DNA from: Larus michahellis
Lineage: Eukaryota; Chordata; Aves; Charadriiformes; Laridae
DNA: 64,000 nt
NCBI RefSeq assembly: GCF_964199755.1
Contig: NC_133896.1
Coordinates: 95,046,200-95,110,199 of the forward strand
Direction of reading: 5' to 3'
The notes beneath the pieces were generated by a model. The model was not told the DNA's origin. It was given only the letters and a program-made list of their open reading frames with translations, and did no database searches. The translations under genes and the position numbers were made by a program. Positions 1 through 11,501 of this stretch are shown here, in pieces (the stretch's first letter is position 1; each line of letters opens with the position of its first letter).

Positions 1-3000
1 CCTGGCTTTGCTCCTGCATTCCCGGGAGGGCTGCAAACAGCTGCATCCCGGTCCGCAGTTCGACCTTCCTTCCCTTGGCCAGATTTGGGTTTGAGGCTCG
101 CGCCTGCTGCCCAAGGCCTCCACGTGTGGTGGCCGGGAGCCAGCTTCTCCCCGGAGGAGAAGGGAATTCCTCATGGCCGCCTCCTCTCCCGTCTCCGTGC
201 ATCCGCACGGGGGGTGAGGATGCAGGCCGTGGGGGGACAGATGTCCGCTGCGCCCCTTGGGTTTGCAGCTGGCCTGGCCTCACGCCAGCCTTCCCTCCTG
301 CCTCCCCAGCCATCCCGTGGCTTTTGCTACAGCTGCCTCCCCCTTTCTGCAAGGTTTTTGCCCTTTTTTCTTTTTTTTTGCCACTTCTGTACCTCTCAAC
401 CTCAAGAGAGAGGGATAACTGCGGGGTGCGGAGAATAAATAAGTGAACACCACCTAGGGAGATCAGGGGAGAGCAACTCTGTCCCTGAAATTGTTTACCA
501 AACAGTGCTGAGTGTGGGGAGACAAATGGCATACCGTTAGCAACAACTACGGGCTAATTATAGTGGGTTAGGATAAACCACTGGGTAGCCACTCCAGCTA
601 AGCCGGCAAACATATAGACTGAAAAGCAGAACTGTATGTATATATTTAGTATAATGTGGAATGCAGTAAGTAACTTCTTTCTAAAACCTCAGATACCTTG
701 GTGAAGAGTGTTACAGAAAACCCAAATACAGGCATCTTTGTGATGCTGGTAATCCTGGTATTTTGCATTTGGCAATGCATAATCCACCCATGAATATGGC
801 ATTGCACGCTTCATTCCTAAGAGGAGTGCTATAAAGCACACTCTCAAGGATTGGGGTTTCTTAATATTTTGGGGAAGGAGAGGGATACACCTTATTTTTC
901 TAATTTTGTAGGGTAGTTTTATTCATGAGCTTATAACCAAGGCTGTATTTTGGTGGCGTTAAGATTTGTAATTTTGGCTTTTTGCATAGAGCTCAAGCTA
1001 CTGGAATCATGTGATTGCATGAAAACCTGTACTTTTAGTCTATTAGAAGAAATCGTTTCTTCTCCTGACAAGCAAGCAAGCAGAAAGGACAAACAACTTG
1101 TAGGAAACTGCTCTGTCTGGTAAAGAACTGGGTTCAGGCAGGGAACTGCTTCCCCAGGGAGTTTTGGGCTAGTGCTCATAGTGAAATTTGCACATGTGGG
1201 TAAAGGCAGTAACAAATTAAATCTCGGTACCCCACTGCTAACAATTAGGCCAGCTGCTGTGGCTCCCTTCCTCAGTGGTCTTAACCCAAAAGCTTAGAGA
1301 AATTGTGGATGTTTGTAAGGGCTAATCTCTATTGGCTGCCACTACTGTTAATAAAGACAACCCTCAGGGTGCCTTCTTGCACACATTCAGAGAGATTTGT
1401 GGTCTAAATCTCCCCCTAAGGATGCCTCTTTTACTCTGCTCACTATGAAGGAAACTCGTAGGAGAGCCTCATCACAGGCCTGAGGCTAATTTCTGCAAAG
1501 GAAAATCCAGGCCAAAATATCTGCATCTTGGAGCTGCTGATCTCACCTAGGTCTTCCAGCAACCTACAGGTCACATTTTTGTACACACAGAGACCATAAG
1601 ATAAAACAAGCACGGAGGAGCCTGGGGGAGCCCTGAGGTCAAGCCCTGCCCTGGCTCCCCTCCCACCAGCAGCAATTTCTTCTGGCAGGGAAGGGGAGCC
1701 AAGCCCTGCAAGAGTGGCGTTCCCCAGCCAACACCCTTGATGGAGTAAAAGGGTCAGCAAATGGGATGTGGCTTGCTCTTGAATCTCATCTTCTGACGTG
1801 GGCAGGCCAGCTCACTCTGAACAGGAACGTGACGACAGGGAAGGCTCATGGGAGGCTAGAAATCTCACCGTGCTTGGGATCTTGAAAAATACATAGCAGG
1901 AGAAAAGACTTTTGAGAAAACAGAAAATTTCTGCTTGTGTTTTAGATAGCTTCTTTAAAAGGCTGACAACGTCCAAGGAATTTCTGCTAGAAATTGTCTC
2001 TATATTGCTCTTGGTTGTGCTCTTTGTTGTGAGTTTGAGGGCTTTCTGGCCTTTGAAAGACTGCATATCTCAGTGTCGATCTATCTATTAGCATGAGGTC
2101 CCAGCTCCCGAACGGCCTTGGCACTGTGACGGTCCTCTGGTGCTGGTGGTTCAGCTGAGTTTTATCTAACAGACTGGGAACAAGCTGTTCTGTCTGGACC
2201 TAGTGACTGCATCGCTCTTGCTGATGGTTAAAAACCTCTCCTCCAAAATCCCATGTGTCAGTCATGAGCCACAACATGGTAGAAAGAAGAGGTCTTGTTT
2301 GCTTCACTGCTTGTTTGCAAGGGGCCAAAGAAATTTGTTCACTTTAATTGTTCCAGCTCTTTGGGGATACCTCATTCCTCCCAAATCCGTCCTGCTTGCC
2401 TCCTCTGCATTAGCTGCTTCTGATCTGGGAGGCTGTAACGGACTGGCAGTGGAGCACTGCCATCTACATACGGTTGCCTGTCACTATCCAGTTTCCAACA
2501 CTTGCTGTAAGCCAAGTGCTGCAAGCATTTGTCTGATTTATCTCAGCATCTCCACCTTGCCAGAGGGCTGGAGCACGCAAGAGAAAGAGGGAGCACAGTC
2601 AAGTTAAAGCTGGATTGCAAGAGTCTCGGCAGCAGGAAGGAGGGGGAACAGCCAAGGGGTGTTGGCTGGTTTGGTGCTTAGAAGCACTGGGATGGAAATA
2701 AATAGCACGTATGCCTTGGGCGAATTTATAGTGCTCCTGGGGTGACAGCCTCTGCCTTGGCAAGGGTGCGGTTGATGTCTTACGCCGACTCATTGCTTTG
2801 ACAGAACTGTTGGCACTGTCCAATATTCTTCCTCTGAAACTCTCTGTTAAGGTTTCAGTAATTAATTGGAAACTTCCCTGAGAAATCTGTGAGACTCAGA
2901 CCCTGTCATGCGCCTGGGGTTTCACCCAGTCAATCCTGTAGCCAGCTGTAACTGTGTTTTAGTTTCAGGTGGGCGATGGATGGAGCTGTGCTTTGGGCTA

Positions 3001-6000
3001 TCCAGCTCTTTTACGTGGGCCTTTTCTTCTCTACTTGTAGCTACTCCACGGAGGGACACAACTCTCGAGTTGGTCTCCCTGCCTCTTAATAGCCTTTAGC
3101 GAAGGCTCAGCCGGTCTGTGCTGCCCTCTCATGGGCACACACAGGAAAGGTTAAGTTTCACCCTTCTTCAAGATGCTTTTTAACCTCCTCCTCAAGCTCC
3201 GTTTTTCAACACATAATTTCTGAAAAGCCAGGAAAGTTTATGAACAAATTCTAAGAGGTCTATGAAAGGTAACTACGAAAAGTAATTCTGTCTATAGTTG
3301 TGGTGTACCCTGCCCAGCTCGTACCTTTTTAAAGAGCTTTGCACTTCATTTGGAAACATTTAGACATCTAACAGTGCAAAAAGTAGGGAGCTGTTGCTCC
3401 CAACAACAGGCTGAGCTTCTCCCATATGCACTCCCATCTGCCATGTCAAACACACAAGAGTCATGGCATCATACCATGGTCAAGGAGTCCCTCAAGATAG
3501 CCCTGCTATGCTACCAAGGATTCAAACAACAGGGCCAAAAGCTGGGTTCTCCAACGGGCAGTACTTGCTTTCCGTACTGTGGGGTTTCAGCAGGCTGGCA
3601 TCACTGCCCTTCCCTGAATCTCCTTCCAAAGAGGCAGGATATTCTGCTAGAGCCAAGGGGGTGCTTAAACAATAGTGGGACAGAGCAGGCATAGCTTTAC
3701 TCTTCAAAAGGACTCCTGTGGTGTTCGTGGTGTTTATGCCACTTGGAGTCACTGTAAATTTATCTCTCTGACCACTTCCCTGCATTTAATATAGCCTTTC
3801 CCCTAATGTCTACTAGTCTGTCCAAATACCAAAAGCTCCTTGAGGTGGAAACTGTTTTTCTTCCAGGGCTGGTATGACATGCATTTTTCCCATTAACAAA
3901 CAATTGTGCTATTCCACATGTCTTTATTCACCTCCGTTTCCTGTTTTATACTAGAAGATAAGATGAGGGATGGGAAGGAGGAAGGACAGAGGTCACCTCC
4001 TGTTCTTACAAACTCACTAACCCTAATATGGATCCTGCCTCCTAGTTTATAAGAAGACTTTTTAAGTGTTGGACCAGGTGATTCCAAATAAGACATTTGC
4101 CTTAAAGGCTTGTAAGTTTGTAGTGAAGTTTTCACGTCCAGTGTAAACTGGGTGTTGCACTCCCTTAGCTACATTGCCTGGGAGGGTGAGCTCTTCCCAC
4201 CTGTGAGAGGAGTTGCATGGGGATTTGTAATGATAGCCTTGAGGGAGAAAGGAAGAGCCACTCCATTCATTCAAACTAGGCATTTCTGTTACAGACCAAC
4301 TACTGCAGTGTCTGCAGTCAGTCTCCAGTCTTGAATTATGTGTATAGAAATCTCTTGGGATTGCTTTGCCTAATTTCAGCTGTTCTGCAGTGACATTTCA
4401 GGCCACCACCTTTCCCCAGGAGAAGATGGCAAGTGACTGTTCAACCAACCCATGCCACCTCAACAACTCAAAGTTCTCTTTTTCAGTTGTGTATGTTGAG
4501 GCATGGCCACGAACTTTTGATACTGCTGCTACACCAATGTTGTCCATGAAGGCAGTCCCAAAAAAGGAATGCAGCCATGGATATTGATGCCTGACCTTAA
4601 GGTTTCTTCTTTTTCTTCTGCATTTCATCTGACTGAAAGAATGGTCAAGAGAAGGTTTCCCTTGAATACAACCTGAAGGTATGTCAGACAGGGTTTGATC
4701 AATTACCCTTTTCTAAGCAATACCCTTTCTAAGCACTCCCACATTCTCCACTCTTTAGCTTGAGCTCTCTCTCGAGCTAAGCTCTTTGTCAGACTTTACG
4801 CAGGGGTTAATTTCTTCCATTTCAGACATGCAAGCCCTGAATGCAAGTTGCTGCCTACCTCGAGTTTCACATGATTGTGAAACTTTGAAATCAATGGCAT
4901 TAAACTAGTTTAAAATTGGTGTTATGTAGCAATGATTCATATCCAGTGAGTCACAATGAAATGTCTCATGCTATAAGTAGCTGGCCATTTGAAGAGCTAT
5001 TCTGCTTGTGCCCTGTGCCTAACTAAGAAGCAGAGCAGAGTCTGTGTGAACTTTTCAAAGGATCTTTAACCAGCAGTTACAACTTTTTTTTTTTTCATTG
5101 GTTAGAAGCAGTACACAGGCAACTTTAGTATTGCTTGGGGCATCTGAGTCATTTTAAGTTCCATACCGAGATGGCAGAAAAAGGAACTGATGTTTTGATT
5201 CAAGACACCTATTTAATGGTGAGTGCACTTTGCTTCTGGTTGGCCCTTGTGCATCCTGCTTCTGGGGGAGTACAAGGTTCACAACAGAAATGGTCTGTGC
5301 ACCATAAGGTCATGCTATTTGGCAGCTGAACTGGATGTCATGCTCCTGTGCCAGTCCATGGATCAACAAAAAAATCTCATCTGTGAAAACTCTGCGCTTT
5401 CTCAGTGCCCAGCTCAAACTACAGAGGAAACACCCTTGGGAATGACAAACTACTGCCAACCTCCCTACCTTCCACTCCATGACCTATCCCTATTCACTAG
5501 AAGCACAGAGCAATACACAGGTGTGGGTAAAGAAACAAAATACCCTTTTAGAAAGAATGCACTTCAGTGCACAGACATCTCCCTCGTGGAGAGGAGAAAG
5601 AACAAACAACAGATGTTAGTCACGTTGCTTAGCACACTACTGGAGGGCATTCAAATATACTGTGACTAGCGTGCTATAAGGACTTATATGGAATAGTTTC
5701 GGTTACACACAATGAACTGTTAATTCCTTCAGAGCATCCAAGGCAAGACATTTAATGACAGTTTAATGTCATGTTGATAAATGTCCACTTGTGATGAAGA
5801 AACACGGATCCAATGGTTTGGGAAAGAAATATGGGACAGGGACAGTCACTCCGGAATTAAGACTACAATAAATTTCTCCATTTTAAATCTAACTTTTCTC
5901 CTTTTCTTCACCATAGAAAGGCTTTCATACACACAAACCGCAGTGGTGCATTAGTGCCTTAATGTGAGGTAAAATTTTTCTAGAGCCAAGGTGTATTTTT

Positions 6001-6171
6001 CAGCATAACTCTGAAGCGAATAAAAAATGATAGTTGTGTGGCACTATCTTAAACACAATAATCTGCATACCTTCTGGATGATGCTTTTTCATTTTAATAA
6101 AACTAAGTTCCTGGACTTTTTTCCTTGAAGAAATGCAGTTCAAAATACAGCCCAATCATCTGAAAGGAGGT
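1..6171. other. Gene-poor flank downstream of TEX55
   Basis: No exon could be supported on either strand. The first 430 bases are comparatively G+C-rich and end in a pyrimidine tract, followed by ordinary AT-moderate sequence with short open frames of no recognisable family. A T-run occurs near 5084-5095. By synteny with mammals UPK1B would be the next gene beyond TEX55 on the minus strand, but I found no tetraspanin-like exon here, so it probably lies beyond the left edge. Confidence 0.6.
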
Positions 6172-6481
6172 TGTAGAGAGGTGGGAGTTGGTGTCTTCTC
6201 CCAAGTAACAGGCAATAGGACAAGAGGAAATGGCCTCAAGTTGTGCCGGGGAAGATTTAGATTAGATATTAGGAAAAGTTTTTACACTGAAAGGGTTATC
6301 AAGCATTGGAACAGGCTGCCCAGAGAAATGGTGGAAACGTCATCCCTGGAGGTATTTAAAAGACAGGTAGATGTAGTGCTTAGTGATATGGTTTAGTGAT
6401 GGGTTTTGTCAGCGTTAGGTTGATGGTTGGACTCGATGATCTGAAAGGTCCCTTCCAGCCCAGGTGATTCTATGATTCTAT
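6172..6481 (+). mobile_element. CR1 LINE, 5'-truncated 3' end
   Basis: This is the 3' end of an avian CR1 retrotransposon. It carries the end of the ORF2 reading frame, including the residues [20 protein letters not shown] and FKRQVDV, then the short 3' UTR with the phrase TTGGACTCGATGATCTGAAA and two terminal copies of the GATTCTAT octamer. The 5' boundary is judged from where CR1-like sequence begins and is approximate. About 300 bp remain, the usual size of a dead 5'-truncated copy. The matching 63-codon stretch is intact, so it is not among the oldest copies. Confidence 0.93.
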
Positions 6482-8834
6482 CTGAGAGGCTTGAGGAGAA
6501 GTGAAATTTCTACTCAGTTCATTATGAGTTCCCCGAGATTTCCGGTCAAAGCCCTTGCTCAGAGCTCACCAACTCCCCCCTAAGTCTGTGAAAGCTGAAG
6601 GGTTTTCCTTGGCCTACTGCCCTCCACTGCCCTCCTCTTGCCATCTACACATGCCAACTCCAGACCCACATGGTTGTCCTGTGTACAGCCTCATTCATTT
6701 CTATACAACTACTGCTCCTCAAAGGTGAGGAACCTCATTCCTGAGAAACAGAGAAGACAGCTGCTCTTTTTTACATCCACTGGGGAGGACTTTTTGCTAC
6801 CACACTGCAACTTTGTTAGCATGAGATAAGATGGCCAGGCCACCAAAGGCCCTGAGATTGCTGAGGAACACTGGGTAGGGCCTTCCTTGCAACACTACTG
6901 TCACCTGTAAGAAGACTACTTTCCAGCTCACTTCAACTTATCTGAAAGAGAAATGAAGGATCTTTCCTTGCATAACTCCCTTAATGCTGACATGAAGCTG
7001 AGGGCATACACCTGTAATCCAAGAACATATTACAAGTCAAAAGTTTTTTGTGAGTAAAAGAGAACAACAAAATACAATACACAAATGACAGAAGCAGGAA
7101 ATTCGCAGCTAAGGCTGTACTCAAAAGCACCCTAATCCCGTTCTACAACAAAATGCCAACTCCTCCATCTCTTGGGAAAACATGCTGACAAGTGACGATA
7201 GAGAGGAAAAGGCTTCAGCCACTATCTTCATCTTCCATGCATTTCCTATTTCACAGAGCTGCATTAGCACTTCTCTTGCATTCACAGGGCACCTATGCAC
7301 AGGGCTGCTTATAAATTCTTGATCAAAAATACATCAAGCTGAAAGCCAGTCAGTCTTTCTGTTTCATTAAGTGCCCAATTCTTCCATAAGCTGGGCTTTC
7401 AAAAGCATCTCACTGCTTCAATGGGACCTAGATGCCTAAGTCTACATCAAAACTCTTACAAAACCCATGAAGGTTTTATCTGAATCTTGAGCCATATTTA
7501 GGCTCACAATAACCTTGAAAATCTTCCTGCCCTATGAATGACAGGGGTGCTTACCTGCCTTTAACCTGGAAAGACATGAGTTAACTGATCTTTTTTGGGA
7601 ACTGTACATAGAAAGGCAACTCTTCTCAGACCCAGAATTTGTATGCCAAATACTTGCCTCTGTTATTCCCAAATTTTTGGGGCCCAAGCTCTGCTGTGGA
7701 GTATCACACAACCTAATCATCAGACTTTTAGCTGAAAATAGATAGATGGAAGATAAGTTTCTATGGTGCTCTCTTCATAGCCATAGAGACAGTCATTTGG
7801 GAATACACTACCATCCATCATGAAATTAGAGCACTTGCCTAAAAAAGAGAAAAGTCTGTTGTGACAAAAAACTTTCTGGCATCTCCTGCACATACACTTA
7901 AATGAAGCCAAAATAACAGCATGCTCTGTTGCACATTTTCAATAATCTTCAGGCAAGAGACAAGAAAAAGAAATACAAAGTTTCTTTACAGGGTGGAAAC
8001 AAACACTTGGGTAGTATGAAAACGAGGATTGTAAGTGTTTTGAGAATCAAAAGCAGTTCGAATGGCATGTTTGCAAAGTGTACCTTGACTGAATTTCCTG
8101 GGATACTGGTGCTTGGTTTTGGTTTGTTTAGTTTTATTCACCTCCCACATTCCTGAGCGACAATGTCTTCTGAAGCCACAGAGGGTGGGTGCAACTGTTG
8201 CTTTACTGTTCTACTTATCAAAATATACACTGTACTTGCAATAATACAATCAGGGCAACCCCAAAAAGCAGCATGATCAGAACCTAGCAGGGATGGTTAA
8301 GGGTGAGGCAGCCGCACCCAGTGTGTGGAAGAGGCAAAGAGACAGCTTGCATCAGAGGAGCTCTGGGGACAGTGGGAAAGCCACAAACCCAGCTTCTCAA
8401 AGTATTAGATGGGGATAGGCGCGGCTGCATAGCTGGAGAAAGTAAGCCACCAACGGAGCCTGAAAAAACAGAGGACTGCGGGTTGTCCAGGACTGCTTTA
8501 TAATTCTACTTGGTTTTGTGCTTGCATTGTCTGGGCTGTGAGGTTTCTCTGCATGGAAAAGCAAAGTCTTAGGGGTGGCCTAAATGTGGGAGTTCAACAG
8601 ACCTGCCTCTTCAAGGTGCGCCATACATGGATGCAGGTCCACGCACACTTTAAGATTTGAGTTTGTGCATCAAACCCAATATTTGGTCACAGGATTTAAA
8701 CCCAAGGGGAAGCACAAGCATACAGAATAGAAAAATCAGGAAACAGAGATACAAGCAGACATGTTCCAAGTTACTGTCAACGACTACAAAAGCATGGTGC
8801 TGTGAAGGCCCCATGCAATACCACAATAGCAAGG
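6482..8834. other. Non-coding; presumed TEX55 3' UTR and downstream flank
   Basis: No recognisable exon or repeat was seen. The part next to 8835 should include the TEX55 3' untranslated region on the minus strand, because the stop codon lies at 8835-8837. The rest is AT-rich, with short open frames on both strands that lack splice context or family motifs. Confidence 0.5.
8133..8138 (-). terminator. Candidate TEX55 poly(A) signal
   Basis: AATAAA is present on the minus strand about 700 bases after the TEX55 stop codon. The hexamer is common by chance in AT-rich sequence and no cleavage site can be seen, so this is only a possibility. Confidence 0.25.
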
Positions 8835-8948
8835 TCAGTAGGGGTCAAAAGGAGGGTACAGGATCTCTTCCAGAAAAGCCTCTGCATCTTCGTTCTCCTC
8901 CAATATTCCCTCCATTTCTGTCTGCCTGGCATTTATCATAGACTGCAC
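8835..8948 (-). CDS. TEX55: TEX55 exon 4 (C-terminus and stop)
   Basis: The acceptor is a pyrimidine tract ending TTTTGCCCAG|GTGCAG. The exon reads [20 protein letters not shown], an acidic stretch, and FDPY before TGA. VQ-MI continues the family sequence across the junction. The acidic extension after this point looks longer than in mammals. Confidence 0.88.
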   Translation of the reverse strand: MQSMINARQTEMEGILEENEDAEAFLEEILYPPFDPY

Positions 8949-11157
8949 CTGGGCAAAAGGAAAAGGAAAAGGGTCATTTGGGAGCCTGTTTCCTTAGCAC
9001 TGGTGCTCAGAACTGACCTTGCCATTCCTCTGCAGGATCTGCTTTCAGTATAGCATGAACCCAGCAGCAAATCACGAAGGTGGTTCTTCCCCTGACTGAC
9101 CAGAGGGCAGCAAAGATTCTCTTTCTCTGTTTGCTCTCTTTCCTCTAACCTCCTCCTTTTCCCAAGGAGCTCCCCACACTTCTAACTCACTCCCAAACTA
9201 TCGCCTCACTCCACTGACTTTGAATTTCCTGCGTTTTAATATCCCACAGGATCAACAGAGACAGCTCTCCTGAATAGGATCCCAGTGTGGGACAGAGGGA
9301 GCTGGAGAAGGGCCACAGGGACACACAGTGGCCCTATCTCTGTCCCCAAGCTTCTCTCACCTCTCAGATAACAGTCCTTCAGGGCACATCTACCCCATTC
9401 TCCCCCCACATCCATCTCTTCCACACACCCACTCCCACTCCTCCCTCCTCCTCTCAGAGCACATGTGGTTCCGTGCACCCTGGGCACTCTGCTCCTGCCC
9501 CATGCTTCTCCTCCTCCCAAGTGAGCAGACACACAGTGAGAAAAATAGTCATGGGTTGACCATATTTCCGGAGCGCTCAGCAAAGCTAGCTTTCTGCTGT
9601 GGCGCTAACAGACAGTCCCCGCAGAGCCCCAGCAAGACACCATACCTGCAGCAATATGAACTGCAAGGGGTCATCAGGCTTGTGGTACACCAGTTTTTCT
9701 GTGATGTCCTGAGACAGACAGACAGAAGGAAAGAAGTATTGATCCTTGGACAGATCGGTGGCTGCACTTTCTGCTCCAACACTAGCTGCATTTTAAAAAG
9801 CAAGCATCTCTTTCAATCTCCAAAGATGATCAAAGGTCCATTTCTACTGCTTTTCTTAAGTTTATGCTTAAGAAAGCACAGGACAAGGAGGGATCTGGGG
9901 AAGGGATAATTTAGTCCAAGCTAACTTTAGGCCAAGCTTTGCAAGCAAGCCTCTGGAGGGAGAAGGTAAAGAGAAATTTCACCTGAAATATCTGCAGAAT
10001 ATTGTGTTTCTCCATGTACCTAATGGAGACTTCAAAGGGGTCTTCGTACACCATTGGCTGCTCCGATATTTCACACGTAGTCTCTGTTGGCTTGATTACA
10101 GCTGCTGATGACTGAGCCCCAGGCGTTTTACTGCCAGCCTGTGCAGAGTCAGACACGGACATCTTGACTTTGAAACCTGGCTCTTCACCCACAGGTGATC
10201 CGATCTCATCAGAGTTTTCCCCGGATGTGAGAAATTCAACGACAGGTAACTGGTCATCAGAACCTGGTGGTTTCTCAACAACCAACTGGTCTGCAGACAC
10301 TGGCAATTCCACTACAGATGGCTGGTCTGCAGATGCTGGTGTTTTAACCCCAGGTAAGTCATCCAGTGACGGTGGGGATTCAACTATATGTGTCTGGTCC
10401 TCAGACGGTTCAGCAGCTGGTGGTATGCCAGGTTCATCTGCTTCATATTCTGAATTATTATTGGGCTCTTGCTAAAATATTTAACAAATAAAGAGCAAAA
10501 TATGTTTTAAACATGTAGCCTCACAGACCACACACATCACATTACTGCATCCTTCTCTAAAAATGTTGCAGCCCCTCTTGGAGCAAGCACTAATAGGCTT
10601 TAATTTCTGTGACCGGTCTCACCCACACCCTCTGCCCATGAGTCCAGGAACTCCATTTAAGCTCAGGCCCAAGCCTTCAGACCTGGTCTGATCTACGCAG
10701 TGGGTGAACCGGTGCCTGATCCTCGCCCATTGGCTGGTTTATTTTAGGGGGACTCTAAGTGTATGTTGTACGCTCCCTGAGGCAGAGGGGGCAGGAGCCA
10801 TGTTGGCCACTCGCTGGTTTGGGGGTTCCTGGTTGCAGCTGTGTCACCTGAAGCAGGGTTCCGGGGGGAGGCCGGAGGGGGAGAACGACCAGCGCCCTCC
10901 CCTGTAATTGGGAAGGAGGGTGTTACGCCTGGGGACGAGGGGGGACAGGACGCTTCAGGGGGAGGGGGGGATGGCAGTAGGCCGCGGGTGTCTGGGGGCT
11001 TGGGGGCATAGGAGGCCGCGACAAGGGGCCTGGGGGCAGCGCTGGACGCAGACAGAGAGGGCGTAGGGGCGAGCCCCGGGGCTGGGTGTGCCGGGGGGAT
11101 GAGGTCTCCGGGCCCGGGGCCGCCACCGCCCGCCCTCACCAGCCCCCGACTCTCCAT
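8835..11157 (-). CDS. TEX55: TEX55, testis-expressed protein 55 (four coding exons)
   Basis: The coding exons, in transcript order, are 11140-11157, 9983-10471, 9646-9708 and 8835-8948. They total 684 bases and encode 227 residues plus stop. All junctions are phase 0 with GT-AG introns. An in-frame TAG sits directly before the second exon, so that exon can only be entered by splicing. Residues 29-88 are five 12-residue repeats of the type SADQxxVVExPx. Residues 146-195 hold the conserved family block: [24 protein letters not shown] read across to [17 protein letters not shown]. The tail is acidic and ends FDPY. The mammalian protein, also called TSCPA, is testis-expressed, linked to the sperm flagellum and proposed to anchor PKA. 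Human TEX55 is about 530 residues, so this avian form is much shorter, mostly in the repeated N-terminal part. The head-to-head neighbour is IGSF11, as in human. The six-residue first exon is the least certain part. Confidence 0.85.
9646..9708 (-). CDS. TEX55: TEX55 exon 3 (core of conserved block)
   Basis: This exon is 63 bases, 21 codons, reading [20 protein letters not shown] and Q. The acceptor is TGTCTCAG|GAC and the donor CAG|GTATGG. The ITE-LVY-KP-DPL pattern is the most conserved part of TEX55 and resembles the docking region of RIIa-like proteins. Confidence 0.92.
9983..10471 (-). CDS. TEX55: TEX55 exon 2 (repeat domain and start of conserved block)
   Basis: This exon is 489 bases, exactly 163 codons, entered through TTTTAG|CAAGAG and left through CAG|GTGAAA. 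It encodes an acidic, Ser/Pro-rich, probably disordered segment with five 36-bp repeats, then the start of the conserved C-terminal block ending NILQIFQ. Read-through of the donor gives unrelated sequence and a stop, which supports the exon end. Confidence 0.9.
10226..10405 (-). repeat. TEX55: Five tandem 36-bp repeats inside TEX55 exon 2
   Basis: In coding order the units read [48 protein letters not shown] and [12 protein letters not shown], followed by a decayed SGEN start. The period is exactly 12 codons, so unit gain or loss keeps the frame. The third to fifth units are the most alike. Human TEX55 also has a repeated DQ-rich N-terminal half, so repeat-number change probably explains the length difference between species (inference). 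Confidence 0.88.
11140..11157 (-). CDS. TEX55: TEX55 exon 1 (start codon exon)
   Basis: This short coding part reads MESRGL and then meets a strong donor, CTG|GTGAGG, in phase 0, which matches the phase-0 acceptor of the next exon. It lies in the CpG island, as expected for a first exon. The next exon has no methionine codon before its repeats and has an in-frame stop in its acceptor, so an upstream start is required. Another start further upstream is possible. Confidence 0.55.
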
Positions 11158-11256
11158 GGCAGGGCAGGGTTGCGCTTCGCCTTCCGCCGGCGCCGGGCCT
11201 CTTCTGCCGCTCGTCGCTGCCCGTAGGCGGCAGAGGAGGCGGAAGACGCCGGAGCG

Positions 11257-11270
11257 GTTGCCGGGGAAAC
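11257..11270. promoter_or_regulatory. X-box-like RFX site in the TEX55 promoter
   Basis: GTTGCCGGGGAAAC fits the palindromic RFX X-box (GTNRCC, short spacer, RGYAAC), with a perfect left half, a 2-base spacer and one mismatch in the right half. It lies about 100 bases upstream of the TEX55 start codon inside the CpG island. RFX factors drive ciliary and spermatogenic genes, which fits a sperm-flagellum gene. Confidence 0.55.
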
Positions 11271-11338
11271 CACCGCCCCCCGGCCTCGGTAGGCGGTGCC
11301 GCCGGGGTCAGCTGGGCAGCGAGTGCCGCGCCGCCATC

Positions 11339-11342
11339 ATGG
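11339..11342 (+). other. Candidate first-exon start codon split by a donor (ATGG|GTGAGG)
   Basis: GCCGCCATCATGG is a strong initiation context and is followed at once by the donor GTGAGG. If spliced to the candidate exon at 21328, the frame continues as M-G-S into that exon's own ATG. The exon may equally be a non-coding leader. Its 5' end cannot be seen. Confidence 0.35.
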
Positions 11343-11387
11343 GTGAGGGCGGAAGGGCCGCGCGAGGGGCTGAGGCGGCGCTCGGCC

Positions 11388-11501
11388 CTGGCCCCGGTTC
11401 TGTGCGTGGCCCCGGTTCTGGTCCTGGGGTTGGTCTTGGGGTTGGTCCTGGTCCTGGTCCTGGGCCTGTCCTGGGCCTGGTCCTCATCCTGGTCCTGGTG
11501 G
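11388..11501 (+). repeat. GGTCCT-type hexamer minisatellite
   Basis: About eighteen imperfect hexamer units of the GGTCCT/GGTTCT/GGGCCT type run immediately downstream of the CpG-island donor. They create overlapping leucine- or glycine/proline-rich open frames, which I treat as artefacts of the repeat. Confidence 0.85.

Noticed and set aside
1-8834. Search for UPK1B (tetraspanin) exons on the minus strand
   Set aside because: Synteny predicts the gene on this side, but no CCG-type large-loop or transmembrane exon was found. It is probably beyond the left edge.
10164-10475. Plus-strand frame rich in W-S-x-D/T repeats opposite TEX55 exon 2
   Set aside because: It is the antisense shadow of the 36-bp coding repeats.
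10744-11157. 137-codon minus-strand frame starting at the TEX55 ATG
   Set aside because: This is read-through of the TEX55 exon 1 donor into intron 1. Only the first six codons are taken as coding.
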